Source of the DNA: Bacteroidia bacterium
GTDB lineage: Bacteria; Bacteroidota; Bacteroidia; Bacteroidales; Azobacteroidaceae
NCBI GenBank assembly: GCA_025996815.1
Contig: BNTT01000003.1
Coordinates: forward strand, 1 to 62,798
Reading direction: 5' to 3'
Length of the DNA stretch: 62,798 nucleotides
Under the pieces are notes generated by a model, which saw only the letters and a program-made list of their open reading frames with translations, made no database searches and was not told the DNA's origin. The translations under genes were made by a program, and so were the position numbers. Position 1 is the stretch's first letter. The number at the start of each line of letters is the position of its first letter. Positions 33,654-42,720 of the stretch are shown piece after piece.

Positions 33654-34943
33654 ATGAAAACAAAGAAAGTTATTCCATTTTTTGGCTTGCTGCTCGCAAT
33701 GGGCACGGCAAGTGCAATGTTTACTTCTTGCAGCGACGACGACGCGGCAGGCACTACTTTGTCGCCGACGGCGATTTCGGTAGATGCCATCGGGGCAGTT
33801 CGTTCTATTGTCATAACAAGCAATAGTGAGTGGAAAGTTAGCAATGATGTCAGGGGGTGGTGCATAATCAGCCCGACTTCCGGCACAGGCAACGGGACGG
33901 TTACGGTGGAAGTGCTGGAAAACACCACCACGAAAAGCCGTGTGGCAAACGTTAACGTTACTACTGAGACAACAGCACAGACGGTAATTGTTACGCAAGA
34001 GGCGGCACCACCTACTTTGATACTTAACACATCACTTATTCAGGCATCTGCCGCCGACACAACTCTTACTGTTGTCGTAACAAGCAATAGTGAGTGGAAA
34101 GTTAGCAGTGATGCTGAGTGGTGCACAATCAGCCCGACTTCCGGCGCAGACAATGGGCAGTTTACGGTAGTGGTGGCGCAAAACACCACTTCGGATAGCC
34201 GTTTGGCAACTATCACCGCTACTGCGGCACCAGTCACAATCACTAAGACGGTAACTGTTACGCAGACGGCGACAGCGACTCCTTTTGTAGAACCTGAAAT
34301 GATACTCGTGGCGGGCGGCACCGTTTCACTCGGATACCCTGGCACAGCAGTAATCATCGGTAGTTTCCGAATAGGGAAATACGAGGTTACACAAAAAGTG
34401 TGGTATGATATTATGGGTCACAATCCAAGTACTTTTAAGGGAGATAAACTGCCTGTGGAATGGGTCAGCCACAAAGATATACAAACGTTTTTAGCTAAAC
34501 TCAATGAAAAAACCGGCAAAAATTATCGTTTGCCGACTGAGGCGGAGTGGGAATATGCCGCAATGGGTGGACAGAATACGCAGAACCACAATTATAGCGG
34601 CAGTGCTACGGTTGGCAGTGTCGCGTGGTATAAAGACAATAGCGGTAATACAACTCATCCTGTAGGCGAAAAAGACCCCAACGAGTTAGGCATTTATGAT
34701 ATGAGTGGCAATGTATCGGAGTGGTGCAGTGATTGGTATGATGGCAACCACTATCCATCAGGCACTGACAATCCTACGGGTGCCGACAATCCTACAGGTG
34801 TTGAGCAAGGTTGGCGCCGCGTGGAACGCGGCGGCAGCTGGAACGGCGATGCGACGGGCTGTAGCGTGTTTCATCGCGGCAACAGCGACCCCAACTTACG
34901 CCATAATGGCTTAGGCTTCCGGCTGGTGCTTCCTGCTCCTTAG
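33654..34943 (+). CDS. Lipoprotein with two BACON domains and a SUMF1/FGE-like domain
   Basis: A 429-residue surface-type lipoprotein: signal ending in MFTSC, cysteine at about 24, followed by SDDDAAG. Two BACON-like beta domains (about 37-115 and 120-210) each carry SNSEWKVS...W-C-x-I-S-P-T-S-G and end VTQ. Residues about 215-429 form a SUMF1 (formylglycine-generating-enzyme-like) domain: FRIGKYEVTQKVW, YRLPTEAEWEYAA, GIYDMSGNVSEWCSDW and a final GFRLVLP. BACON domains usually bind glycans or mucin. The closing ~33 residues (RGGSW to GFRLV) have the spacing of variable repeats in diversity-generating-retroelement targets. Preceded by leader RNA 1. Confidence 0.88.
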   Translation: MKTKKVIPFFGLLLAMGTASAMFTSCSDDDAAGTTLSPTAISVDAIGAVRSIVITSNSEWKVSNDVRGWCIISPTSGTGNGTVTVEVLENTTTKSRVANVNVTTETTAQTVIVTQEAAPPTLILNTSLIQASAADTTLTVVVTSNSEWKVSSDAEWCTISPTSGADNGQFTVVVAQNTTSDSRLATITATAAPVTITKTVTVTQTATATPFVEPEMILVAGGTVSLGYPGTAVIIGSFRIGKYEVTQKVWYDIMGHNPSTFKGDKLPVEWVSHKDIQTFLAKLNEKTGKNYRLPTEAEWEYAAMGGQNTQNHNYSGSATVGSVAWYKDNSGNTTHPVGEKDPNELGIYDMSGNVSEWCSDWYDGNHYPSGTDNPTGADNPTGVEQGWRRVERGGSWNGDATGCSVFHRGNSDPNLRHNGLGFRLVLPAP

Positions 34944-34951
34944 TTTATCAT

Positions 34952-35022
34952 GTTGTCTGAACCTTGATTTTTGCAAGATTGAGAAGATTATCAAGATGAT
35001 TTATCGTCTTGGTAATCTTTTT
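34952..35022 (+). repeat. TTGTCTGAACC...AAGATT repeat with terminator-like end
   Basis: TTGTCTGAACCTTGATTTTTG, then AAGATTGAGAAGATTATCAAG and a T-run. A related copy lies at 50610-50652. From memory, such words are common intergenic repeats in Bacteroidota. The pairing AAGATTATCAAGATGATT/ATCGTCTTGGTAATCTT followed by TTTTTTT also makes a good terminator for the SUMF1 gene. Confidence 0.6.
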
Positions 35023-35057
35023 TTTTGAAAATTATTTTGATTTTTTTTTAAAAACCC

Positions 35058-35088
35058 TTGCATATCTCAAAATAATTATATACTTTTG
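35058..35088 (+). promoter_or_regulatory. Promoter of leader RNA 2
   Basis: TTG at 35058-35060, 20 bp, TACTTTTG at 35081-35088, as in copy 1. Confidence 0.7.
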
Positions 35089-35094
35089 TCGCCG

Positions 35095-35352
35095 AAAGAT
35101 TAAATAAAATTATGGTAATGAAGACATAAAAAAGGAATAATGTGCTATTAAGCACACTGTAAAGACATATTGAAAATAGCGTTTGCTTTGTTCTTGGATA
35201 CTCAATTTTTCCACAATTTGAACCCATCGTTATGGGTTATCCAATCAAGAATAAGTTTGCGGAACGCCGTGTAATGCGGCGTGGGGCAGCTTATTGATTG
35301 GATAAGCGTGGAAACCTGAGTATCAGATAGATTGTTTCCACGCTATATTTTA
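35095..35352 (+). ncRNA. Candidate structured leader RNA 2
   Basis: Same architecture as leader 1, ending in GCGTGGAAAC (35306-35315) / GTTTCCACGC (35334-35343) and TATATTTTAT. It lies 38 bp before the ATG of the T9SS protein gene. Confidence 0.6.
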
Positions 35353-35390
35353 TGTGCAAAAATGAAGTGTAATAATTAAAAATAAAAGTG

Positions 35391-36164
35391 ATGAAAAAGG
35401 AATTATTTTTAGTGAGTGTGTGTAACAGGGTATGTGAAAAATGTTTTTCAATTCGGTTTTTCGCCTTTGCAGCCTTGCTGTTTTGCAGCGGCACGGCGTT
35501 GGCTCAAACTTACTCCTTCACAGGGGAGGCAACGACCGGTGGACGAATTATTGACGAAGACAGCACGCAAAACGGTGATTATCCCGCCGAAACTTCAATA
35601 ACTGCTATGGTAGATTCTACGACACAGACAAAAAACCTGTCTTTGGCAGCGCAGGTTGATATTGACCCCGGTTGCCTTCCTTTCGACAGACTTGGGGAGA
35701 TGAGGTATAACAATGTGCTGATGATAAAAGACCTCGGACTTGTAATTGATAACATTAAATGGTTCAGAAATAACGAAGTGATTGGCACCGGACCTTATTA
35801 TTCAGCGGGCAACAAGTATACCGATGTGTTGGATAAAAATGCCGAATACCATCTCGAAATCACTACTGCCGACGGAGCAGTCTGGCGCTCTTGTCCCCAA
35901 CCAATACCACTACGTTCGACAGATTCATCTCCGCTGCAAGCCTACCCCAATCCGGTGGAAAAAAGCAGTTTAATCAGCATCGAAGGCATCCCCAAAGAGG
36001 CGGGAAGCATAATAATCTACGACATCGCCGGCAAGGTTGTGGCTCGCCACGACCTTACAGCGATACGCAATGACTCAGAAACAATGCCAATACCAATGCC
36101 TGCCACAGGGGGCATATATCTAATAAAGGCAGGGGAAAAAACAATAAAAGTGCTGGTAAAATGA
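35391..36164 (+). CDS. Secreted protein with T9SS C-terminal sorting domain
   Basis: A 257-residue exported protein; signal peptide about residues 1-38 (a long charged N-region, then FFAFAALLFCSGTALAQ). Residues 40-180 are an Ig-like beta region of no known family (CLPFDRLGEMRYNNVLMI, IKWFRNNEVIG). The last ~75 residues are a type A T9SS sorting domain starting LQAYPNPVEKSSLISIEG and ending KTIKVLVK. A GTG lies one codon upstream. Its stop overlaps the OmpA-like gene start (ATGA), so the two are coupled and probably act together at the cell surface. Confidence 0.85.
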   Translation: MKKELFLVSVCNRVCEKCFSIRFFAFAALLFCSGTALAQTYSFTGEATTGGRIIDEDSTQNGDYPAETSITAMVDSTTQTKNLSLAAQVDIDPGCLPFDRLGEMRYNNVLMIKDLGLVIDNIKWFRNNEVIGTGPYYSAGNKYTDVLDKNAEYHLEITTADGAVWRSCPQPIPLRSTDSSPLQAYPNPVEKSSLISIEGIPKEAGSIIIYDIAGKVVARHDLTAIRNDSETMPIPMPATGGIYLIKAGEKTIKVLVK

Positions 36165-37651
36165 ACAGAGGTGGATTTTTGTGCATATTATTTTTCGTAT
36201 TGGTCGGTGCAGGTGGCGCCACCGCCCAATCAGAGGCAGATTCGGTGCCGTTTTTCAGGCATCAATTTTCTATCCATGCCGGTGGCGGAGTTTCTTCGTT
36301 GTGGAGTTCGTCGCCCAACGTGGGCAACTATAAACACGGCTTCGGTTACGATTTTGGGGTGGGCTACACCTATTTCTTTAAACCGCACTGGGGCTTTTCT
36401 ACCGGTGCAAGCGCCGCCTTTTTTAACAGCAAATATAACTTGCCAACATTCGGAGAAGAATATCGAGCCTCCGATGGTGTAGACGCTAATTCTGACGGAA
36501 TGGTCGACAATTTTAAATACAGTTACACCGCCACCGGTTACGCCGAAAAGCAACGAACCGCCTTTCTCAATATCCCGCTTATGCTACACTTTGAAGCAGG
36601 CAAGTTTTATGCCGCGCTCGGAGGTAAAGTCGGACTGCCGCTCGACTTCACCTACAGCGGTCGCTTAGACGAACTGCAAGCATCGGGCAATTTTCATGGC
36701 TACCCGATAAAGGAACCTGAATTTATGGGGTTTGGCACATTTCAGGGACTTAGCAGCGAGGGGAGCCTCAAACAATCGACACCCGTGGTTGTTGCCTCCG
36801 CCGAAGCGGGCTGGAAATGGAAACTGACGCCGGATTTATCGCTCTACACGGGTGCCTACATTGATTATGGGCTAAATAAGACAGACGTTGAAACAGGAAA
36901 TGAGAAAAATTTCATTGATTACGATGCCAACTACCCTGCTAAAGTTGCTAACTACCAGCCTACCGGCAGTTTTCTTGTAAAAACAGCGAACAATGAATCG
37001 TTCGTTGATAAAGCGGTGCAGCCAATGTCGGTGGGCATAAGAATAACGCTGGCATTCAGGAAAGGTCGTCGCACCCCCCCTCAACAAGCACCACCCCCTC
37101 AACAAGCACCGCCCCCTCCCGCCGCCGACCCGCTACCGATAATCGCCGCAGCCCCCGTCGACACCGTCACCATCGAAGACGACCCGCTACCGATAATCGT
37201 CGCCGACACCATCATCATCGCCGCCGACACCACCACCAAACAAAAGTGGAGTGAAGAAAAAATTGCAGATGTGAAGCGGCTGCAACAGGCAATAAATTTT
37301 GAACGCAACAAAAGCGACCTGCGCGACGAAAGCCGAGCAGCAGTGGACGCAGAAATCCGCTACCTCAAAATGCGATTAGACGAAAAAGCGCGCATATTGA
37401 AAAAATACCCCGAACTGCAAGTCCGAATAGAAGGGCACACGTGCAACATTGGCACAAAAAAGCGAAACAGGGCATTGGGAAAAGAGCGCGCCGAAATCGT
37501 TGCAGAATATATGCTCGAAAAAGGCATTCCCGCCTCGGTGATTACCGAAGTAGTCGGCAAATCATCCACAGAGCCCCTTTTCCCCAACACCAACGAAGCA
37601 AACCGGCGAAAAAACCGGCGCGCGGTGATAATTGTGGTGAATGACGACTAA
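36161..37651 (+). CDS. Outer-membrane beta-barrel protein with C-terminal OmpA domain
   Basis: A 496-residue protein: signal peptide (about 1-22, VGAGGATAQ), an eight-strand-type porin barrel (about 30-300, with GGGVSSLWSS, YDFGVGYTYFFKPHWGF, PLMLHFEAG), a Pro-rich linker around 303-345 with the tandem unit PPQQAPPPQQAPPP and twice DDPLPIIVAD/ADPLPIIAA, and a peptidoglycan-binding OmpA domain (about 375-496, VRIEGHTCNIGT, NRALGKERAEIV, NRRAVIIV). The link to peptidoglycan and the coupled T9SS partner suggest an envelope-anchored surface complex. Converges on sufB with a 5 bp gap. Confidence 0.88.
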   Translation: MNRGGFLCILFFVLVGAGGATAQSEADSVPFFRHQFSIHAGGGVSSLWSSSPNVGNYKHGFGYDFGVGYTYFFKPHWGFSTGASAAFFNSKYNLPTFGEEYRASDGVDANSDGMVDNFKYSYTATGYAEKQRTAFLNIPLMLHFEAGKFYAALGGKVGLPLDFTYSGRLDELQASGNFHGYPIKEPEFMGFGTFQGLSSEGSLKQSTPVVVASAEAGWKWKLTPDLSLYTGAYIDYGLNKTDVETGNEKNFIDYDANYPAKVANYQPTGSFLVKTANNESFVDKAVQPMSVGIRITLAFRKGRRTPPQQAPPPQQAPPPPAADPLPIIAAAPVDTVTIEDDPLPIIVADTIIIAADTTTKQKWSEEKIADVKRLQQAINFERNKSDLRDESRAAVDAEIRYLKMRLDEKARILKKYPELQVRIEGHTCNIGTKKRNRALGKERAEIVAEYMLEKGIPASVITEVVGKSSTEPLFPNTNEANRRKNRRAVIIVVNDD

Positions 37652-37656
37652 AAGTT

Positions 37657-39099
37657 TCAGCCCACACTCCCCTCCAAACTCACTTGCAGCAGTTTTTGCG
37701 CCTCCACTGCAAATTCCATTGGGAGTTTGTTGAGCACCTCTTTGGCGTAGCCGTTGACGATTAAGCCGATGGCTTCTTCGGTGGGGATGCCGCGCTGGAG
37801 GCAGTAGAAGAGTTGGTCTTCGCTGATTTTGGAGGTGGTGGCTTCGTGTTCTAATTGGGCGGTGTCGTTGCGCACGTCCATTGCGGGGAAGGTGTGGGCA
37901 CCGCAGCGGTCGCCGAGCAGGAGGCTGTCGCATTGCGAGTGGTTGCGCGTGTTGGTGGCTTGGGGGGCGATGACGACCAAGCCGCGGTAACTGTTTTGGC
38001 TGCGTCCGGCAGAGATGCCTTTCGACACGATGCGGCTGCGCGTGTTTTTGCCCAGGTGAATCATTTTGGTGCCGGTGTCGGCTTGCTGATGGTTGTTGGT
38101 GACTGCCACCGAATAAAATTCGCCTATGGCATCGTTGCCTGCAAGGATGCAAGAGGGGTATTTCCATGTGATGGCGGAGCCTGTTTCCACCTGTGTCCAC
38201 GCGAGTTTGGCTGCCGTTTTGACTAATCCGCGCTTTGTTACGAAGTTGTAGATGCCTCCCTTGCCCTCTTTGTCGCCCGGATACCAGTTTTGCACCGTTG
38301 AATATTTCACTTCGGCGCGGTCGTTCACTATGATTTCTACGATTGCCGCGTGCAGTTGGTTTTCGTCGCGCATGGGGGCGGTGCAGCCTTCCAGATAGCT
38401 GACGTAGGCGTCGTCTTCTGCCACGATGAGGGTGCGCTCAAACTGCCCCGTGTTGCGGGCGTTGATGCGGAAATAGGTCGAGAGTTCCATCGGGCAGCGC
38501 ACGCCGCGGGGGATAAACGCGAAGGAGCCATCGCTGAACACGGCGGAGTTGAGGGCGGCGAAGAAATTGTCTTTGTAGGGCACCACCGTGCCCAAGTATT
38601 TTTTCACCAGTTCGGGATGCTCCTTCACGGCTTCGCTGAACGAGCAAAAGATGATGCCTTTTTCTTCCAACTGCGCTTTGAAAGTCGTTTTGACCGACAC
38701 GCTGTCCATCACGGCATCCACCGCCATGCCCGAAAGCACGGCGCGCTCGTGCAGCGGGATGCCCAGTTTGTCGAACGTTTTGAGCAGTTCGGGGTCAACC
38801 TCGTCCGGCGTTTTTGCCTTTTTCGGCACGGGTGCGGCATAATATATAATATTCTGATAATCAATCGGTTGAATGTTCAAATGTGCCCAGTTTGGCATTT
38901 TCATTGTCAGCCAGTGGCGGTATGCCTCCAAGCGAAATTCCAGCAGCCACGCCGGCTCGTTTTTTTTCGACGAAATCAGGCGCACAACGTCTTCGTTCAG
39001 CCCTTTGGGAATCAATTCGGTGTTGATGTCGCTTGAAAAACCGTATTCGTATTCCTTGTTGGTCAGGTCGTCCAATATGTTGTTGGGGTCATTTGCCAT
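37657..39099 (-). CDS. sufB: Fe-S cluster assembly protein SufB
   Basis: A 480-residue SufB, part of the SufBC2D scaffold for Fe-S assembly. Family strings: [20 protein letters not shown] near the N-terminus, [17 protein letters not shown] in the centre, and the C-terminal [17 protein letters not shown] with conserved residues for cluster transfer. Normally followed by sufC and sufD; here the next gene downstream is a convergent OmpA gene after 5 bp. Its start overlaps the CvpA gene end by 11 bp, the usual Bacteroidota order on the upstream side. Confidence 0.96.
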   Translation of the reverse strand: MANDPNNILDDLTNKEYEYGFSSDINTELIPKGLNEDVVRLISSKKNEPAWLLEFRLEAYRHWLTMKMPNWAHLNIQPIDYQNIIYYAAPVPKKAKTPDEVDPELLKTFDKLGIPLHERAVLSGMAVDAVMDSVSVKTTFKAQLEEKGIIFCSFSEAVKEHPELVKKYLGTVVPYKDNFFAALNSAVFSDGSFAFIPRGVRCPMELSTYFRINARNTGQFERTLIVAEDDAYVSYLEGCTAPMRDENQLHAAIVEIIVNDRAEVKYSTVQNWYPGDKEGKGGIYNFVTKRGLVKTAAKLAWTQVETGSAITWKYPSCILAGNDAIGEFYSVAVTNNHQQADTGTKMIHLGKNTRSRIVSKGISAGRSQNSYRGLVVIAPQATNTRNHSQCDSLLLGDRCGAHTFPAMDVRNDTAQLEHEATTSKISEDQLFYCLQRGIPTEEAIGLIVNGYAKEVLNKLPMEFAVEAQKLLQVSLEGSVG

Positions 39100-39604
39100 T
39101 TGTGGGGGTATTAAAATAGCCGCGCACTTGTGGATATATCGCCGGTACGATGCTTTTGGCTTTGTCGAACAGTTTCGATTGGCGTTGCGTTTGCTCGGAG
39201 ATGAGCACCGATTTGGAGTCGAAGACTGCCAGCACGTTGATGAGCAAACTCAGCGAAAGCACCGCCACGCACAACCCAAACACGCCTCCGAAGAGCACGT
39301 TCAGCAGGCGGGCGGGCGTCATCTTAATGGCAAAATCCACAAACCGCCCCAGCAAACTAATCACAAACGTGATAATTCCAAACGCCAATGTGTAGCAAAT
39401 GCCCGTCAAAAGATGCGGCGGCATAATCTGCAGCCCCAGCAACCTGAAAATCGCCGTCCGCAAAACCTCAGCCACCTCGCCCGCACAATAAATCGCCACA
39501 ACCAGCCCCACAAAGAGCGCCAATTGCCGCACAAAACCATCCATCAGCCCCTTAATCAGTCCGGCAGCAACAACCAGTATTATGGAATAATCCAGCCAAT
39601 TCAT
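39089..39604 (-). CDS. CvpA family membrane protein
   Basis: A 171-residue protein with four predicted membrane helices: [54 protein letters not shown] and [17 protein letters not shown]. This matches the CvpA family, named from colicin V production; its molecular role is unclear, with links to envelope stress and purine regulation in other bacteria. Overlaps sufB by 11 bp. It starts 14 bp after the end of the large lipoprotein gene on the same strand. Confidence 0.87.
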   Translation of the reverse strand: MNWLDYSIILVVAAGLIKGLMDGFVRQLALFVGLVVAIYCAGEVAEVLRTAIFRLLGLQIMPPHLLTGICYTLAFGIITFVISLLGRFVDFAIKMTPARLLNVLFGGVFGLCVAVLSLSLLINVLAVFDSKSVLISEQTQRQSKLFDKAKSIVPAIYPQVRGYFNTPTNGK

Positions 39605-39618
39605 TTTTTTTTGAGAGA

Positions 39619-42600
39619 TTACGGCGCAGGCAATGTGCAGTCAGTGTAATAGTTACCTCTTAAATCCGCCGCCGGCAAAATTTTAATACCGGCGTGAAGG
39701 GAGGGGGCGATGTACTCCGCAACGCCTTTCGTTTCTACAACCAAAGACGCACCGAGACCAATGCCGATGAAAACGTTTGATACTGCTGGTGTTACACTCG
39801 GCTCAGGACCTAAACCACTCGGCAATAGAGTTCCATAGATTTTTCCGCCGCCCATATAGAAAGTCCCGAAGGCACCGTCGCCGATATCGCCGACCACATA
39901 GACTCCGCCACCGAGACCGGCGGCATTGGCTTCGATGATTCCGTCATTCATTGTGAACGTTCCGTTTTTCACCAACACGGCTCCACCGCCATAGTTATTG
40001 ACGCTGATGTTTCTGTTGCCGGTAATCGTGGAGCCGGCGTTCATCACAAACTCAGCATTCGGTCCGTCTACCGTAATCATTGCGGCACCATTGTTGGATA
40101 CCCCCTTCAATGTGATATTGTTCAATGTCAGAGTTGCTCCGTCACGTATTGTGAACAGACTTCTACTATTGGATTGCGCCAGAGTTATTGTATCGCCACT
40201 AAGGGTTACAGAGATACCGGCGCGAGTGAACGCAAAAGTGTTTGTTTCTCTCAGATTCTTTAAAACCGTAATCTCGTAAGAAGTTGTTGGCACCGGATCC
40301 ACATTGACAACTGCAATGGCATCGGCGAGGTTTGTGTATCTTGTTGGAGAGCCACCATTTGGAGTAACTGCTACATCGCCTGATGGGTTAGGCGAGGGCA
40401 AGGAATCGCGGGCAGACGGCAATGTACAGTCGGTATAGGTAAGATTGTAATCCATAGCATGCAAAATATTTCCGTCCGTGGGGGGTGGTGCACCACTCGC
40501 CGTAGGACTATCCGACCAATCTTTGTACACCGCTGAGTCTCTTATTTCTACGAACAGTGATGCTGCATAGCCACTGGTGGTGGTGTTTCTCCCTATGGCG
40601 GTTTCCACACCGCTGTTATTCCATCTCTGGGTGCCAACGATTTTCCCGCCGGACATCTCAAACTTTCCGGTAGCCGTCACATACACGCCGCCGCCCTTGC
40701 GGGTAGCCGTATTGCTGCTGATTTCGCCGCCGCTCATCGCGAAAAGACCTTGCGCTACATACACACCGCCACCACTATCAACGGCAGCACCGCCTCGCAA
40801 AGTAACACCGGGAGCCAGTCTAACGGTGTCATTAACGGTTAGCACGCGGTGTTTGAAATTGGCATGGAGTGCACCCGGATTGGCAGGATTGCCCCGAAGT
40901 TCAATGGTCGGGAAAGGAGTGACGCTTGCAATGTTAAGCATCCCGTCGTTGGGGCGTGCATTACCCTTTTCCATTACAAGACCTGAAATGTATAGCCCCA
41001 TTGACTCCGTTGGCCAGGTCATTCCGGCATTGTTCACGACGCTGTCATAGACTACGCGCATGGAGTGCGGATTATTTGCGCCGTCTAAGGCAAATTGCGG
41101 TGTTGCAAGCGGCTCGTTGGGATAGAAGCCGCTGTTAGGGGTTCCATCTGCCTTGGTGTCGGAGCCGGTTGAACTGATAAACCATGTGTCGGGTATCTTA
41201 ACCTTTACTGTACAGAACAGGGAGTCGCCGGAGTTCAGTTTGGCTTTAATGATAACGGGTGCATTTCCCTTTTTGCGGGCAGTTACCACCCCGGTAATAG
41301 AATCCACCGACACCGTATCGGGCGCGGAAGAAGACCATTTCACCTTTAGCGGAGGCAAGGTGGGGTCGTCGGGTATAATAGTAAATTTCTTTCTTTCGGT
41401 AACGTACATCGTCTCTTCTTTGGGAAGAGTTGCCGTCGAATACCACCGAGGTTTTTGCGGACCGTTGATATTGCCAAGAAAAAATTCAAAGAGCATACCT
41501 CGCCGGGCAACGCCCTTGGTAAATACCACCTTCACGCTTGGGGGAGGCGTATTATTGAAGGTTGGGTAGAGGTCAGGTGCTTCCGGATGCGTGGACGGCA
41601 GGTTGGGATTTTGCAACCAGGCGTATCCAAGACTGTCCAATGTTTTGGTGCCATTCGAAAATTTGCCGAAAACCCTCCCGTCAGGAGAATCGCCAGGGTA
41701 GATTTCGGATATGGGCTCAAGGTCATTGTAAACACTTTCGTTGATATATCGGTTATTAAGACTATCGACATTGGATTTCAGAAAGAGGTCTATTTCCTTA
41801 TACAGGAGCGAAGGAGCCTTTTGCGGGTCGGAGTCGAGGAGCGCAAGCGTTTCTGCCAAGGCGCCGGAGTAATAAAGTTTGTTGCGGTCGAGCAATGTCC
41901 GATAGTCCACTCTAAACTTGTCAATTTCCTTATACATCGTCCGATAGCCTTGCAGGCGCCTCTCGGCGTATGGCTGTTGCATCCACTTGGCTTTATCTTC
42001 ATCCAAACCCAAAGTATCACTATGTTTCCAACCGCCCTTTTCGGCATTGTTCCAATAGCGGTCAACAACCAAAATAACGTTTTTAGCTTCATGTGACTCT
42101 CTCATTCGCCAATGTTGGAAAAAACTCCCATCGGGATAAAAATTTTGCTTTCCATCATAAAACCACCAGTCATAGACCTCTTTCACTCTGTCGGTTTTAT
42201 AGTCTTTCAGTTCGGTTGCCGTTCCTTTGCTGAAAACGTAGGGGCGCGGCTCAATTTTTGCTGTCAAAGAGTCCCATTTGGCTCGATATATCTTCAGCAG
42301 CGTTGCCAGGTCAACTTCAACGGGATTAATTCCGGAGATGTCTGTGCCGCCTGTGCCGCCCTCACCGATGGTTGTGCGGGTGTTAAGGTCTTCAACGATT
42401 GTTGCGGGGTCGAGCCAATTGATGACCAAGTTGCCGCTTTTGACCATCGCCTCCACCGTGGCATCGTCTAATTGCCACGGACCGGTTGGCTTAACCGGTT
42501 CGTCGTCGGGATTTTCCGCGGGTTTGGGAGTGTCTTCAATCAGATAGGTTGCACATGTCGAAAGCCCTACCACAAGGCAGGATACAAACAATATATCAAC

Positions 42601-42624
42601 AGCTTTTCTCAAATGTAAGCCCAT
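39619..42624 (-). CDS. Large surface lipoprotein with Big2-like domain and beta-helix repeats
   Basis: A 1001-residue lipoprotein: signal ending VVGLSTC (cysteine about 23). Residues 40-350 are mixed helical with no family recognised. Residues about 395-475 form a bacterial Ig-like (Big2) domain: VKWSSSAPDTVSVDSITGVV and VTARKKGNAPVIIKAK. From about 480 on there is a right-handed beta-helix of repeats such as GGGVYVxxGxFxMSGGxI and TDCTLP, each about 20 residues, in two blocks (about 610-680 and 830-980) that look duplicated. Both blocks end with a Y-T-D-C-T-L-P string. A surface polysaccharide- or adhesion-related role is likely; substrate unknown. Confidence 0.82.
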   Translation of the reverse strand: MGLHLRKAVDILFVSCLVVGLSTCATYLIEDTPKPAENPDDEPVKPTGPWQLDDATVEAMVKSGNLVINWLDPATIVEDLNTRTTIGEGGTGGTDISGINPVEVDLATLLKIYRAKWDSLTAKIEPRPYVFSKGTATELKDYKTDRVKEVYDWWFYDGKQNFYPDGSFFQHWRMRESHEAKNVILVVDRYWNNAEKGGWKHSDTLGLDEDKAKWMQQPYAERRLQGYRTMYKEIDKFRVDYRTLLDRNKLYYSGALAETLALLDSDPQKAPSLLYKEIDLFLKSNVDSLNNRYINESVYNDLEPISEIYPGDSPDGRVFGKFSNGTKTLDSLGYAWLQNPNLPSTHPEAPDLYPTFNNTPPPSVKVVFTKGVARRGMLFEFFLGNINGPQKPRWYSTATLPKEETMYVTERKKFTIIPDDPTLPPLKVKWSSSAPDTVSVDSITGVVTARKKGNAPVIIKAKLNSGDSLFCTVKVKIPDTWFISSTGSDTKADGTPNSGFYPNEPLATPQFALDGANNPHSMRVVYDSVVNNAGMTWPTESMGLYISGLVMEKGNARPNDGMLNIASVTPFPTIELRGNPANPGALHANFKHRVLTVNDTVRLAPGVTLRGGAAVDSGGGVYVAQGLFAMSGGEISSNTATRKGGGVYVTATGKFEMSGGKIVGTQRWNNSGVETAIGRNTTTSGYAASLFVEIRDSAVYKDWSDSPTASGAPPPTDGNILHAMDYNLTYTDCTLPSARDSLPSPNPSGDVAVTPNGGSPTRYTNLADAIAVVNVDPVPTTSYEITVLKNLRETNTFAFTRAGISVTLSGDTITLAQSNSRSLFTIRDGATLTLNNITLKGVSNNGAAMITVDGPNAEFVMNAGSTITGNRNISVNNYGGGAVLVKNGTFTMNDGIIEANAAGLGGGVYVVGDIGDGAFGTFYMGGGKIYGTLLPSGLGPEPSVTPAVSNVFIGIGLGASLVVETKGVAEYIAPSLHAGIKILPAADLRGNYYTDCTLPAP

Positions 42625-42643
42625 TCTTTAGAGAATTATGGCG

Positions 42644-42675
42644 CAAAGGTACGCACTTTTTTTGATAATTCCAAA
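42644..42675 (-). promoter_or_regulatory. Promoter of the large lipoprotein gene
   Basis: Minus strand TTTG (42672-42675), 20 bp, TACCTTTG (42644-42651), 20 bp before the ATG. Confidence 0.75.
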
Positions 42676-42707
42676 TTTTTCTGCCCGAAATCTCAAAAAA
42701 AAATGCG

Positions 42708-42715
42708 TAACTTTG
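42708..42715 (+). promoter_or_regulatory. TamL -7 promoter element
   Basis: TAACTTTG 5 bp before the ATG at 42721. The in-frame start at 42703 lies upstream of it and cannot be used, so the transcript is nearly leaderless. Confidence 0.6.
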
Positions 42716-42720
42716 CGGCG

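Larger units (their letters stand above)
35030..35358 (+). repeat. Copy 2 of the duplicated promoter-leader block
   Basis: Second copy of the block at 33285-33616. Most differences keep or restore pairing, for example the first hairpin reads TGTGCT/AGCACA here and TGTGC/GCATA in copy 1. Confidence 0.9.
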
